A stretch of DNA of 12,418 bases from Liolophura sinensis (GCF_032854445.1 NW_027017956.1:684001-696418); one strand, 5' to 3'; positions 1 to 8,727 are shown, numbered from the stretch's first letter. Notes: generated by a model not told the origin, from the sequence alone. Numbers and translations: made by a program.

Positions 1-1857
1 AGCATGTTCAGTTACAAAGTAAACATTGTAATCATTATAATAGCGTCAACGGTTACAAAATCACCATTGTAATCAATATAATAGCATGCTCAGTTACAAA
101 ATGAATATTGCAATTATTATATTAGCATATGTAGTTACAAGATGAACATTGTAATCACTATTATAACATATGTAGTTACAAGATGAACATTTTAATCATT
201 ATAAAAACATCATCAGTTACAAGGTGAACATTGTAATCAGTATAAAAGCATGCTCAGTTGCAAAATGGATATTGTAATCATTACATTAGCATATTCACTT
301 ACAAGATGAACATTGTAATCATTATAATAATGTGCTCAGTTACAAGGTGAACAATGTAATCATTGTAATAGCATGTTCAGTTACAAAGTGAACATTGTAA
401 TCCTTATAATTGCATGTTCAGTTACAAAGTGAACATTGTAATCATTATAAAAACATCATCAGTTGCAAGGTGAACATTGTAATCAGTATACAAGCATGCT
501 CAGTTGCAAAATGGACATTGTAATCATTACAATAGCATATTCAGTTACAAGATGAACATTGTAATCATTATAATAATGCGCTCAGTTACAAGGTGAACCA
601 TGTAATCCTTGTAATAGCATGTTCAGTTACAAAGTGAACATTGTAATCCTTATAATTGCATGTTCAGTTACAAGATGAACATTGTAATCATTATAAAAAC
701 ATAAACAGTTACAAGGTGAACATTGTAATCAGTATACAAGCATGCTCAGTTGCAAAATGGACATTGTAATCATTACATTAGCATATTCACTTACAAGATG
801 AATATTGTAATTATTATAAGAACATCATCAGTTACAATGTAAACATTGTATTCATTATATTAGCTCGTTGACTTACAAGATAAACATTGTAATCATAATA
901 AAAGCATGTTCAGCTACAAGGTGAACATAGTAATCATTTTAAAAACATGCTCAGTTGCAAGATGAAGATTGTAATCGACATAATAGCATGTTCAGTTATA
1001 AGATGAACATTGTAATCATTATAAAAACATCATCAGTTGCAAGGTGAACATTGTAATCAGTATACAAGCATGCTCAGTTGCAAGATAAACATTGTAATCA
1101 TTACATTAGCATATTCACTTACAAGATGAATATTGTAATCATTATAATAACATCATCAGTTACAAAGTAAACATTGTATTCATTATATTAGCACGTTCAA
1201 TTACAAGATGAACATTGTAATCATTATAAAAGCATGTTCAGTTACAAGGTGAACATTGTAATCTTTATAAAATCATGCTCAGTTACAAGATGAACATTCT
1301 AATCATTATAATGGCATGTTCAGTTACAAGGTGGACATTGTAAGTATAAAAGCATGCTCAGTTGCAAAATGGACATTGTAATCATTACATAAGCATATTT
1401 AGTTACAAGATGAATATTGTAATCATTATAATAACATCATCAGTTACAAAATGAACATTGTATTCAATATATTAGCACGTTCAATTACAAGATGAACATT
1501 GTAATCATTATAATATCATGCTCAGTTGCAAGATAAAGATTGTAATCGACATAATAGCATGTTCAGTTACAAGATGAACATTGTAATCATTGTAATAGCA
1601 TGTTCAGTTACAAAGTGAACATTGTAATCCTTATAATTGCATGTTCAGTTACAAGATGAACGTTGTAATCATTATAAAAACATCATCAGTTCCTAGGTGA
1701 ACATTGTAATCAGTATACAAGCATGCTCAGTTGCAAAATGGACATTGTAATCATTGCAATAGCATATTCAGTTACAAGATGAACATTGCAATCATTATAA
1801 TAATGTGCTCAGTTACAAGGAGAACATTGAAATCATTACAATAGCGTGCTCAGTTAC
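1..1857 (+). repeat. Left copy of ~1.86-kb terminal direct repeat
   Basis: This segment recurs at 10562-12418, up to the last base of the window, at an overall offset of 10561 bp. By eye the two copies differ by eight isolated one-base indels (four gains and four losses) and about one substitution (CC to CA at GTAATCCTTATAATTGC near 1629, against 12190). It is satellite DNA throughout and has no LTR features. Confidence 0.9.
208..699 (+). repeat. 6-monomer (246-bp) higher-order repeat, two units
   Basis: The CATCATCAG-type monomer starts at 208 and 454, and its variant CATAAACAG at 700. Both intervals are exactly 246 bp, or 6 x 41. Between these marks the monomer types follow the same order: a TTGCAAAATGGA type, a GCATATTCA type, an AATGTGCTCAG or AATGCGCTCAG type, a GTAATCCTTAT type and an ATTGCATGTTCAG type. 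The same marks occur at 4249, 4495 and 4741 in array 2, and at 7309, 7555 and 7801 in array 3. In array 4 they are at 10770, 11014 and 11260, where the first interval is two bases short through one-base indels. Confidence 0.9.
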
Positions 1858-2242
1858 AAGATGGACATTGTAATCATTATAAAAACATGCCCAGTTACAA
1901 GATGAACATTGTAATAGTTAAAATAGCATGCTCAAATACAAGATGAGCAATGTAATCATTATAATAGCATGCTTAATTACAAGATGAAAATTGTAATTCG
2001 TATAATAGCATGCTCAGTTACAACATGAACATTGTAATCATTATAATAGCATGTTCAGTTACAAGATCAACATTGTAATCAGTATAATAGCATGCTCAGT
2101 TACAAAATTAATATTTTAATTATTACACTAGTATGCCCAGTTACAAGATGAACATTGTAATCAGTATAATAGCGTGCTCAGTTACAAGATGAGCAATGTA
2201 ATCATTATAATAGCATGTTCAGTTACCAGATGAACATTGTAA

Positions 2243-3125
2243 GAATTATTTTTAGAATAAATCGCTTCCAAGCTCTGGTATATTCACCTTAGTTTAACTA
2301 AACGCCATCATATCGTATTTATGTTAATTACATGTAATATTGTAATAGGCATGTTCTTAAGTCAAATGGCCCTTTGTTAGACTGTTTAGCCTTTCAAAAC
2401 GGAAACTACAGGTATGCATATTTAAGAGAACTTAAGTTTGTCCTTTTTTAAAACCATTTTCTTCATTCCTCAATGAAAAATACATGCATTGTTTCGCACC
2501 CCTATTTGCAGCGTACTGGCAATGGGCCAAATGTGTAGAATACGATATCTGTGAAATTAATCTGACTGCAATAAGATCAGAAAATTCGACCCCAATTCTT
2601 TGATGGTTTTCTCTGCGGTTCTTCTATATTGGGACTAATCTTGCTGACAATGGTAACTGATGCTCGTCGGCAGGTACACGTACGTTAATGAGATCAATAA
2701 CTTTGTCTCTTTCTTTCAGGACAAATATGTAACTTATTAAACTAACGGTTTTGACAGATAAATGTAACAGCTCTGTGATCTCATCATGTTAGAAATGAAA
2801 TAACAAATGCGATATAGACGTACTTGAGCTCCTAATATGTTTTTTCCAGAGTGCTTACGGTGGACTTCGTTTGGATTCTGTGAGGGTTTTGATAGGTCTG
2901 TTATATGTTAATTGTGGATTACTGAAAACTCGCTCCACTAATATTATATGTACAGACATGTTTGCTTAAAGCCTTCCTTTCACTAGGAAATAAAATAGCC
3001 TGAGTAGGAGCCTTGTCAGGTGGGGTTATGTATGGGAGGACTAAGGTTTGCCTGAAGTGAAAGACATAGGTACAGTAAATGGCGCAGAGACATACATGTC
3101 TTTACAGATAAATGTTATCTGATCG
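2243..3125. other. Spacer 1, non-satellite unique-type sequence left of SINE 1
   Basis: About 880 bp that is not made of the 41-bp monomer. No gene is recognised. It begins in an AT-rich stretch (GAATTATTTTTAGAATAAAT) right after the last monomer breaks off at ATTGTAA. Visible structures are a TTAGTT-T-AACTAA palindrome at 2289-2301, ACGTACGT at 2678-2685 and a CAGATAA-ATG-TTATCTG palindrome at 3105-3121. A frame at about 2508-2670 reads like decayed coding sequence but contains TGA at 2601-2603 and 2658-2660. A polypyrimidine-CAG tract near 2707-2720 resembles a 3' splice site. The spacer resumes after the SINE for a few bases (3512-3520) before the satellite restarts. No terminal inverted repeats were found. 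Confidence 0.85.
3105..3121. other. 17-bp perfect palindrome upstream of SINE 1
   Basis: CAGATAA-ATG-TTATCTG has 7-bp perfect arms and a 3-nt centre, and ends four bases before the SINE target-site duplication. It is present unchanged at 6165-6181 and in the corresponding part of spacer 3. Its function is unknown. As a cruciform or hairpin it is short, and it may be chance. Confidence 0.6.
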
Positions 3126-3137
3126 TCAGTTGCACAG
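3126..3137 (+). repeat. Target-site duplication, left copy, SINE 1
   Basis: TCAGTTGCACAG, repeated exactly at 3500-3511 on the other side of the SINE. A 12-bp direct repeat fits the 7-20 bp duplications made by LINE-type target-primed reverse transcription. It fixes the SINE boundaries. Confidence 0.88.
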
Positions 3138-3148
3138 ACCGGCCCGGA

Positions 3149-3202
3149 TAGCACAGTTGGTAGAGCGTCCGCTTCGGGACCGGTAGATCCAGGATCAATC
3201 CT
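3149..3202 (+). promoter_or_regulatory. Internal Pol III promoter (A and B boxes), SINE 1
   Basis: A box TAGCACAGTTGG (3149-3160) matches TRGCNNAGYNGG at every defined position. B box GGATCAATCCT (3192-3202) matches GGTTCRANNCC with two mismatches. The 31-nt gap between them is tRNA-like. A later GGTCGAGTCAC (3204-3214) is a poorer B-box match. Transcription would run rightwards through the SINE into array 2. Confidence 0.7.
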
Positions 3203-3230
3203 TGGTCGAGTCACACCTAAGACTTTAAAA

Positions 3231-3250
3231 GAGGAAGTTGTAACTTCCTC
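3231..3250 (+). other. 20-bp near-perfect palindrome in the SINE body
   Basis: GAGGAAGTTGTAACTTCCTC has 9-bp perfect arms around a central GT. In RNA it would need a slightly larger loop, giving a stem of about 8 bp. It is identical at 6291-6310 and 9711-9730. It sits just after the tRNA-like head, where it could separate head and body folds. Confidence 0.75.
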
Positions 3251-3499
3251 GTTTGGCGTTCAGCATGAAGGGTATAGTGCAACGACTGGTTGACCCGTTT
3301 CAGCATAATGGCTCGGGCGGGGCGGCTTACTTGACTTCGGTAAGTCGTCTCAGTGATGCAGCACTAAATAAAAGAGCGGTGAAAATCCGTCCTGCAACAA
3401 GGAGGCACATTACACGTGCATGCACCCTAATGATTCCTTCGTCGTCATATGACTGAAAAATTGTTTAGATACGACGTTAAACCCCAAGCACTCACTCAC

Positions 3500-3511
3500 T
3501 CAGTTGCACAG
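3500..3511 (+). repeat. Target-site duplication, right copy, SINE 1
   Basis: Exact copy of the 12-bp sequence at 3126-3137. It follows the CACT tail directly and is followed by CGACATACA, the last spacer bases before the satellite resumes. Confidence 0.88.
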
Positions 3512-3520
3512 CGACATACA

Positions 3521-5302
3521 TACAAGATGAAGATTGTAATCGACATAATAGCATGTTCAGTTACAAAATGAGCATTGTAATCATTGTAATAGCATGTTAA
3601 GTTACAAAGTGAACATTGTAATCCTTATAATTGCATGTTCAGTTACAAGATGAACATTGTAATCATTATAAAAACATCATCAGTTGCAAGGTGAACATTG
3701 TAATCAGTATACAAGCATGCTCAGTTGCAAAATGGACATTGTAATCATTACAATAGCATATTCAGTTACAAGATGAACATTGTAATCATTATAATCATGT
3801 GCTCAGTTACAAGGTGAACATTGTAATCATTACAATAGCGTGCTCAGTTACAAGATGAACATTGTAATCATTATAAAAACATGCCCAGCTACAAGATGAA
3901 CAATGTAATAGTTAAAATAGCATGATCAGTTACGAAGTGAACATTGTAATCATTAAAATATCATTTTCAGTTACAAGATGAAGACTGTAATCGACATAAT
4001 AGCATGTTCAGTTACAAGATGAACATTGTAATCATTGTAATAGCATGTTCAGTTACAAAGTAAACATTGTAATCATTATAATAGCGTCAACGGTTACAAA
4101 ATCACCATTGTAATCAATATATTAGCATGCTCAGTTACAAAATGAATATTGCAATCATTATATTAGCATATTTCATTACAAGATGAACATTGTAATCATT
4201 ATTATAGCATATGTAGTTACAAGATGAACATTGTAATCATTATAAAAACATCATCAGTTACAAGGTGAACATTGTAATCAGTATAAAAGCATGCTCAGTT
4301 GCAAAATGGATATTGTAATCATTACATTAGCATATTCACTTACAAGATGAACATTGTAATTATTATAATAATGTGCTCAGTTACAAGGTGAACAATGTAA
4401 TCATTGTAAAAGCATGTTCAGTTACAAAGTGAACATTGTATTCCTTATAATTGCATGTTCACTTTCAAAGTGAACATTGTAATCATTATAAAAACATCAT
4501 CAGTTGCAAAATGAAAATTGTAATCAGTATACAAGCATGCTCAGTTGCAAAATGGACATTGTAATCATTACAATAGCATATTCACTTACAAGATGAACAT
4601 TGTAATCATTATAATAATGTGCTCAGTTACAAGGTGAACAATGTAATCATTGTAATAGCATCTTCAGTTACAAAGTGAACATTGTAATCCTTATAATTGC
4701 ATGTTCAGTTACAAGATGAACACTGTAATCATTATAAAAACATCATCAGTTCCTAGGTGAACATTGTAATCAGTATACAAGCATGCTCAGTTGCAAAATG
4801 GACATTGTAATCATTGCAATAGCATATTCAGTTACAAGATGAACATTGCAATCATTATAATAATGTGCTCAGTTACAAGGAGAACATTGAAATCATTACA
4901 ATAGCGTGCTCAGTTACAAGATGAACATTGTAATCATTATAAAAACATGCCCAGTTACAAGATGAACATTGTAAAAGTTAAAATAGCATGCTCAAATACA
5001 AGATGAGCAATGTAATCATTATAATAGCATGCTCAATTACAAGATGAAAATTGTAATTCGTATAATAGCATGCTCAGTTACAACATGAACATTGTAATCA
5101 TTATAATAGCATGTTCAGTTACAAGATCAACATTGTAATCAGTATAATAGCATGCTCAGTTACAAAATTAATATTTTAATTATTACACTAGTATGCCCAG
5201 TTACAAGATGAACATTGTAATCAGTATAATAGTGTGCTCAGTTACAAGATGAGCAATGTAATCATTATAATAGCATGTTCAGTTACCAGATGAACATTGT
5301 AA
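3521..5302 (+). repeat. 41-bp satellite array 2 (about 43 monomers)
   Basis: Restarts in mid-monomer at TACAAGATGAAGATTGTAATC and ends in mid-monomer at the TTACCAG variant. From 4042 it follows array 1 (offset 4041). At about 4640-4740 it jumps to the array 1 sequence 981 bp further on: 4741 aligns with both 700 and 1681. About 24 monomers are therefore missing relative to array 1, and the breakpoint lies inside a shared stretch ending ATTATAAAAA. Monomer register is kept. Most 3' sequence (4741-5300) equals 1681-2240 with four substitutions. Confidence 0.96.
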
Positions 5303-6185
5303 GAATTATTTTTAGAATAAATCGCTTCCAAACTCTGGTATATTCACCTTAGTTTAACTAAACGCCATCATATCGTATTTATGTTAATTACATGTAATAT
5401 TGTAATAGGCATGTTCTTAAGTCAAATGGCCCTTTGTTAGACTGTTTAGCCTTTCAAAACGGAAACTACAGGTATGCATATTTAAGAGAACTTAAGTTTG
5501 TCCTTTTTTAAAACCATTTTCTTCATTCCTCAATGAAAAATACATGCATTGTTTCGCACCCCTATTTGCAGCGTACTGGCAATGGGCCAAATGTGTAGAA
5601 TACGATATCTGTGAAATTAATCTGACTGCAATAAGATCAGAAAATTCGACCCCAATTCTTTGATGGTTTTCTCTGCGGTTCTTCTATATCGGGACTAGTC
5701 TTGCTGACAATGGTAACTCATGCTCGTCGGCAGGTACACGTACGTTAATGAGATCAATAACTTTGTCTCTTTCTTTCAGGACAAATATGTAACTTATTAA
5801 ACTAACGGTTTTGACAGATAAATGTAACAGCTCTGTGATCTCATCATGTTAGAAATGAAATAACAAATGCGATATAGACGTACTTGAGCTCCTAATATGT
5901 TTTTTCCAGAGTGCTTACGGTGGACTTCGTTTGGATTCTGTGAGGGTTTTGATAGGTCTGTTATATGTTAATTGTGGATTACTGAAAACTCGCTCCACTA
6001 ATATTATATGTACAGACATGTTTGCTTAAAGCCTTCCTTTCACTAGGAAATAAAATAGCCTGAGTAGGAGCCTTGTCAGGTGGGGTTATGTATGGGAGGA
6101 CTAAGGTTTGCCTGAAGTGAAAGACATAGGTACAGTAAATGGCGCAGAGACATACATGTCTTTACAGATAAATGTTATCTGATCG
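5303..6185. other. Spacer 2, non-satellite sequence left of SINE 2
   Basis: Equivalent of spacer 1 at an offset of 3060, with four substitutions seen (5332, 5690, 5698, 5719). It has the same palindromes, at 5349-5361, 5738-5745 and 6165-6181. The coding-like frame is broken by TGA at 5661-5663; the second stop of spacer 1 is TCA here. No gene is supported. Confidence 0.85.
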
Positions 6186-6197
6186 TCAGTTGCACAG
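6186..6197 (+). repeat. Target-site duplication, left copy, SINE 2
   Basis: TCAGTTGCACAG, matched at 6560-6571. It is the same 12-bp site as in unit 1, so the insertion is shared by descent and not independent. Confidence 0.87.
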
Positions 6198-6559
6198 ACC
6201 GGCCCGGATAGCACAGTTGGTAGAGCGTCCGCTTCGGGACCGGTAGATCCAGGATCAATCCTTGGTCGAGTCACACCTAAGACTTTAAAAGAGGAAGTTG
6301 TAACTTCCTCGTTTGGCGTTCAGCATGAAGGGTATAGTGCAACGACTGGTTGACCCGTTTCAGCATAATGGCTCGGGCGGGGCGGCTTACTTGCCTTCGG
6401 TAAGTCGTCTCAGTGATGCAGCACTAAATAAAAGAGCGGTGAAAATCCGTCCTGCAACAAGGAGGCACATTACACGTGCATGCACCCTAATGATTCCTTC
6501 GTCGTCATATGACTGAAAAATTGTTTAGATACGACGTTAAACTCCAAGCACTCACTCAC
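6198..6559 (+). mobile_element. tRNA-derived SINE, copy 2 (362 bp)
   Basis: Differs from copy 1 by two substitutions: A3334 is C6394 in the loop of the second stem, and C3483 is T6543 near the 3' end. Head, A and B boxes, 20-bp hairpin (6291-6310), second stem (6384-6406) and (CACT)3 tail are all intact. It was copied with its spacer by the 3060-bp duplication, so it is not evidence of recent transposition. The small frame at 6313-6516 is the same non-gene as in copy 1. Confidence 0.9.
6209..6262 (+). promoter_or_regulatory. Internal Pol III promoter (A and B boxes), SINE 2
   Basis: A box TAGCACAGTTGG at 6209-6220 and B box GGATCAATCCT at 6252-6262, identical to copy 1. Transcription would point rightwards into array 3. 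Confidence 0.7.
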
Positions 6560-6571
6560 TCAGTTGCACAG
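6560..6571 (+). repeat. Target-site duplication, right copy, SINE 2
   Basis: Exact copy of 6186-6197, directly after the CACT tail. Confidence 0.87.
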
Positions 6572-6580
6572 CGACATACA

Positions 6581-8727
6581 TACAAGATGAAGATTGTAAT
6601 CGACATAATAGCATGTTCAGTTACAAAATGAGCATTGTAATCATTGTAATAGCATGTTAAGTTACAAAGTGAACATTGTAATCCTTATAATTGCATGTTC
6701 AGTTACAAGATGAACATTGTAATCATTATAAAAACATCATCAGTTGCAAGGTGAACATTGTAATCAGTATACAAGCATGCTCAGTTGCAAAATGGACATT
6801 GTAATCATTACAATAGCATATTCAGTTACAAGATGAACATTGTAATCATTATAATCATGTGCTCAGTTACAAAGTGAACATTGTAATCATTACAATAGCG
6901 TGCTCAGTTACAAGATGAACATTGTAATCATTATAAAAACATGCCCAGCTACAAGATGAACAATGTAATAGTTAAAATAGCATGATCAGTTACGAAGTGA
7001 ACATTGTAATCATTAAAATATCATTTTCAGTTACAAGATGAAGACTGTAATCGACATAATAGCATGTTCAGTTACAAGATGAACATTGTAATCATTGTAA
7101 TAGCATGTTCAGTTACAAAGTAAACATTGTAATCATTAAAATAGCGTCAACGGTTACAAAATCACCATTGTAATCAATATATTAGCATGCTCAGTTACAA
7201 AATGAATATTGCAATCATTATATTAGCATATTTCATTACAAGATGAACATTGTAATCATTATTATAGCATATGTAGTTACAAGATGAACATTGTAATCAT
7301 TATAAAAACATCATCAGTTACAAGGTGAACATTGTAATCAGTATAAAAGCATGCTCAGTTGCAAAATGGATATTGTAATCATTACATTAGCATATTCACT
7401 TACAAGATGAACATTGTAATTATTATAATAATGTGCTCAGTTACAAGGTGAACAATGTAATCATTGTAAAAGCATGTTCAGTTACAAAGTGAACATTGTA
7501 TTCCTTATAATTGCATGTTCACTTTCAAAGTGAACATTGTAATCATTATAAAAACATCATCAGTTGCAAAGTGAAAATTGTAATCAGTATACAAGCATGC
7601 TCAGTTGCAAAATGGACATTGTAATCATTACAATAGCATATTCACTTACAAGATGAACATTGTAATCATTATAATAATGTGCTCAGTTACAAGGTGAACA
7701 ATGTAATCATTGTAATAGCATCTTCAGTTACAAAGTGAACATTGTAATCCTTATAATTGCATGTTCAGTTACAAGATGAACATTGTAATCATTATAAAAA
7801 GTAAACAGTTTCAAGGTGAACATTGTAATCAGTTTACAAGCATGCTCAGTTGCAAAATGGACATTGTAATCATTACATTAGCATATTCACTTACAAGATG
7901 AATATTGTAATCATTATAATAACATCATCAGTTACAACATAAGCATTGTATTCATTATATTAGCTCGTTGACTTACAAGATAAACATTGTAATCATTATA
8001 AAAGCATGTTCATTTACAAGGTGAACATAGTAATCATTTTAAAAACATGCTCAGTTGCAAGATGAAGATTGTAATCGACATAATAGCATGTTCAGTTACA
8101 AGATGAACATTGTAATCTTTATAAAAACATCATCAGTTGCAAAGTGAACATTGTAATCAGTATACAAGCATGCTCAGTTGCAAGATAATCATTGTAATCA
8201 TTACATTAGCATATTCACTTACAAGATGAATATTGTAATCATTATAATAACATCATCAGTTACAAAGTAAACATTGTATTCATTATATTAGCACGTTCAA
8301 TTACAAGATGAACATTGTAATCATTATAAAAGCATGTTCAGTTACAAGGTGAACATTGTAATCTTTATAATAGCATGTTCAGTTACAAGGTGGACATTGT
8401 AAGTATAAAAGCATGCTCAGTTGCAAAATGGACATTGTAATCATTACATAAGCATATTCAGTTACAAGATGAATATTGTAATCATTATAATAACATCATC
8501 AGTTACAAAATGAACATTGTATTCATTATATTAGCACGTTCAATTACAAGATGAACATTGTAATCATTATAATATCATGCTCAGTTGCAAGATGAAGATT
8601 GTAATCGACATAATAGCATGTTCAGTTACAAGATGAACATTGTAAACATTGTATTAGCATGTTCAGTTACAAAGTGAACATTGTAATCATTATAATAGCA
8701 TGTTCAGTTACCAGATGAACATTGTAA
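6581..8727 (+). repeat. 41-bp satellite array 3 (about 52 monomers)
   Basis: Matches array 2 at offset 3060 up to about 7800, then follows array 1 from about 700 to about 1590. It thus keeps the 700-1680 block that array 2 lost. Near 8370 it lacks one monomer present in array 1 at about 1271-1311. Near 8660-8700 it jumps to the terminal TTACCAG monomer, losing about 14 monomers (about 575 bp) relative to array 1. The 7801-8660 part differs from array 1 by scattered substitutions and is more diverged than the 3060-bp copies, so it descends from a different or older template. The 38-bp monomer recurs near 8390-8425. Confidence 0.96.

Larger units (their letters stand above)
1..2242 (+). repeat. 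41-bp satellite array 1 (about 55 monomers, left end cut by window)
   Basis: Head-to-tail monomers of 41 bp, all in the same orientation. The most constant blocks are TTACAA, then GAACATTGTAATCATTATAA, then AGCATG(T/C)TCAG. GC is about 30%. Variant monomers recur in a fixed order, marked by CATCATCAG, GCATATTCA, AATGTGCTCAG, GTAATCCTTATAATTGC and GTAATCGACATAAT. This is the longest complete version of the array seen. It holds a block at about 700-1680 that array 2 lacks, and a block at about 1600-2210 that array 3 lacks. One monomer near 1320-1360 is 38 bp because it lost three bases (GTAAGTAT instead of GTAATCAGTAT). The array ends in mid-monomer, in a diagnostic variant with TTACCAG, at the spacer boundary. 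There is no coding potential: 41 is not a multiple of 3 and stops are frequent. Confidence 0.97.
3138..3499 (+). mobile_element. tRNA-derived SINE, copy 1 (362 bp), mollusc-type with CACT tail
   Basis: A non-autonomous retroposon that depends on a LINE reverse transcriptase in trans. The head (3141-3212) is tRNA-like. It has a perfect A box at 3149-3160, a T-arm-like stem CCAGG/CTTGG at 3189-3205 with a 7-base loop, and a degenerate acceptor stem. The body (about 3213-3488) carries a 20-bp hairpin at 3231-3250 and a second stem, GGCTTAC/GTAAGTC, at 3324-3346. The 3' end has GACGTTAAACCCCAAG followed by (CACT)3. Exact 12-bp direct repeats flank it. There is no TTTT inside the element, as a Pol III transcript requires. 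The open frame at 3253-3456 starts at TTG, lies inside the body and recurs only because the SINE recurs, so I do not call it a gene. Assignment to a mollusc SINE family is from memory; the SINE call itself is strong. Confidence 0.9.
1681..4740 (+). repeat. Left copy of 3060-bp tandem duplication (end of array 1, spacer 1, SINE 1, first part of array 2)
   Basis: The segment is followed directly by a second copy at 4741-7800. Line-by-line comparison gives 14 substitutions and no indels, about 0.5% divergence. Examples are G1864/A4924, G2272/A5332, G2659/C5719, A3334/C6394 and T4079/A7139. The junction falls at a CATCATCAG monomer start. The low divergence indicates recent duplication or strong homogenisation. 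Confidence 0.93.
4741..7800 (+). repeat. Right copy of 3060-bp tandem duplication
   Basis: Second copy of 1681-4740, with 14 substitutions and no indels seen. It carries the end of array 2, spacer 2, SINE 2 and the first part of array 3. Sequence after 7800 no longer follows 4741 onwards; it follows array 1 from about 700 instead. Confidence 0.93.

Noticed and set aside
1-2242. CRISPR array
   Set aside because: The repeats are directly contiguous 41-bp monomers without unique spacers, they vary gradually, and there are no cas genes. This is satellite DNA.
2671-2720. A ~47-bp mini-intron between CAG/GTACAC and the polypyrimidine-CAG
   Set aside because: Too short to be a usual intron, the flanking frames contain stops in spacers 1 and 2, and the donor loses a G in spacer 3.
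3141-3212. Functional tRNA gene
   Set aside because: The A box and a T-arm-like stem are good, but the acceptor and anticodon stems do not pair properly, and the sequence continues into a SINE body and CACT tail with flanking TSDs.
2256-3372. AATAAA polyadenylation signals at 2256, 2989 and 3367
   Set aside because: Expected by chance in AT-rich DNA; no upstream gene and no GT-rich downstream element is evident.
3253-3456. 67-codon open frame inside SINE 1
   Set aside because: It begins at TTG, lies wholly in the non-coding SINE body and resembles no protein I know. Its recurrence at 6313-6516 reflects only duplication of the SINE, and one-base indels break it in copy 3.
2243-3520. Spacer as a Helitron or a DNA transposon with inverted termini
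   Set aside because: Comparison of both ends shows no terminal inverted repeat and no convincing TC...CTRR end with a 3' hairpin. Tandem repeats in mollusc Helitrons make the idea attractive, but the sequence does not support it.
6313-6516. 67-codon open frame inside SINE 2
   Set aside because: Same non-gene as in SINE 1, with one residue changed by the C6394 difference.
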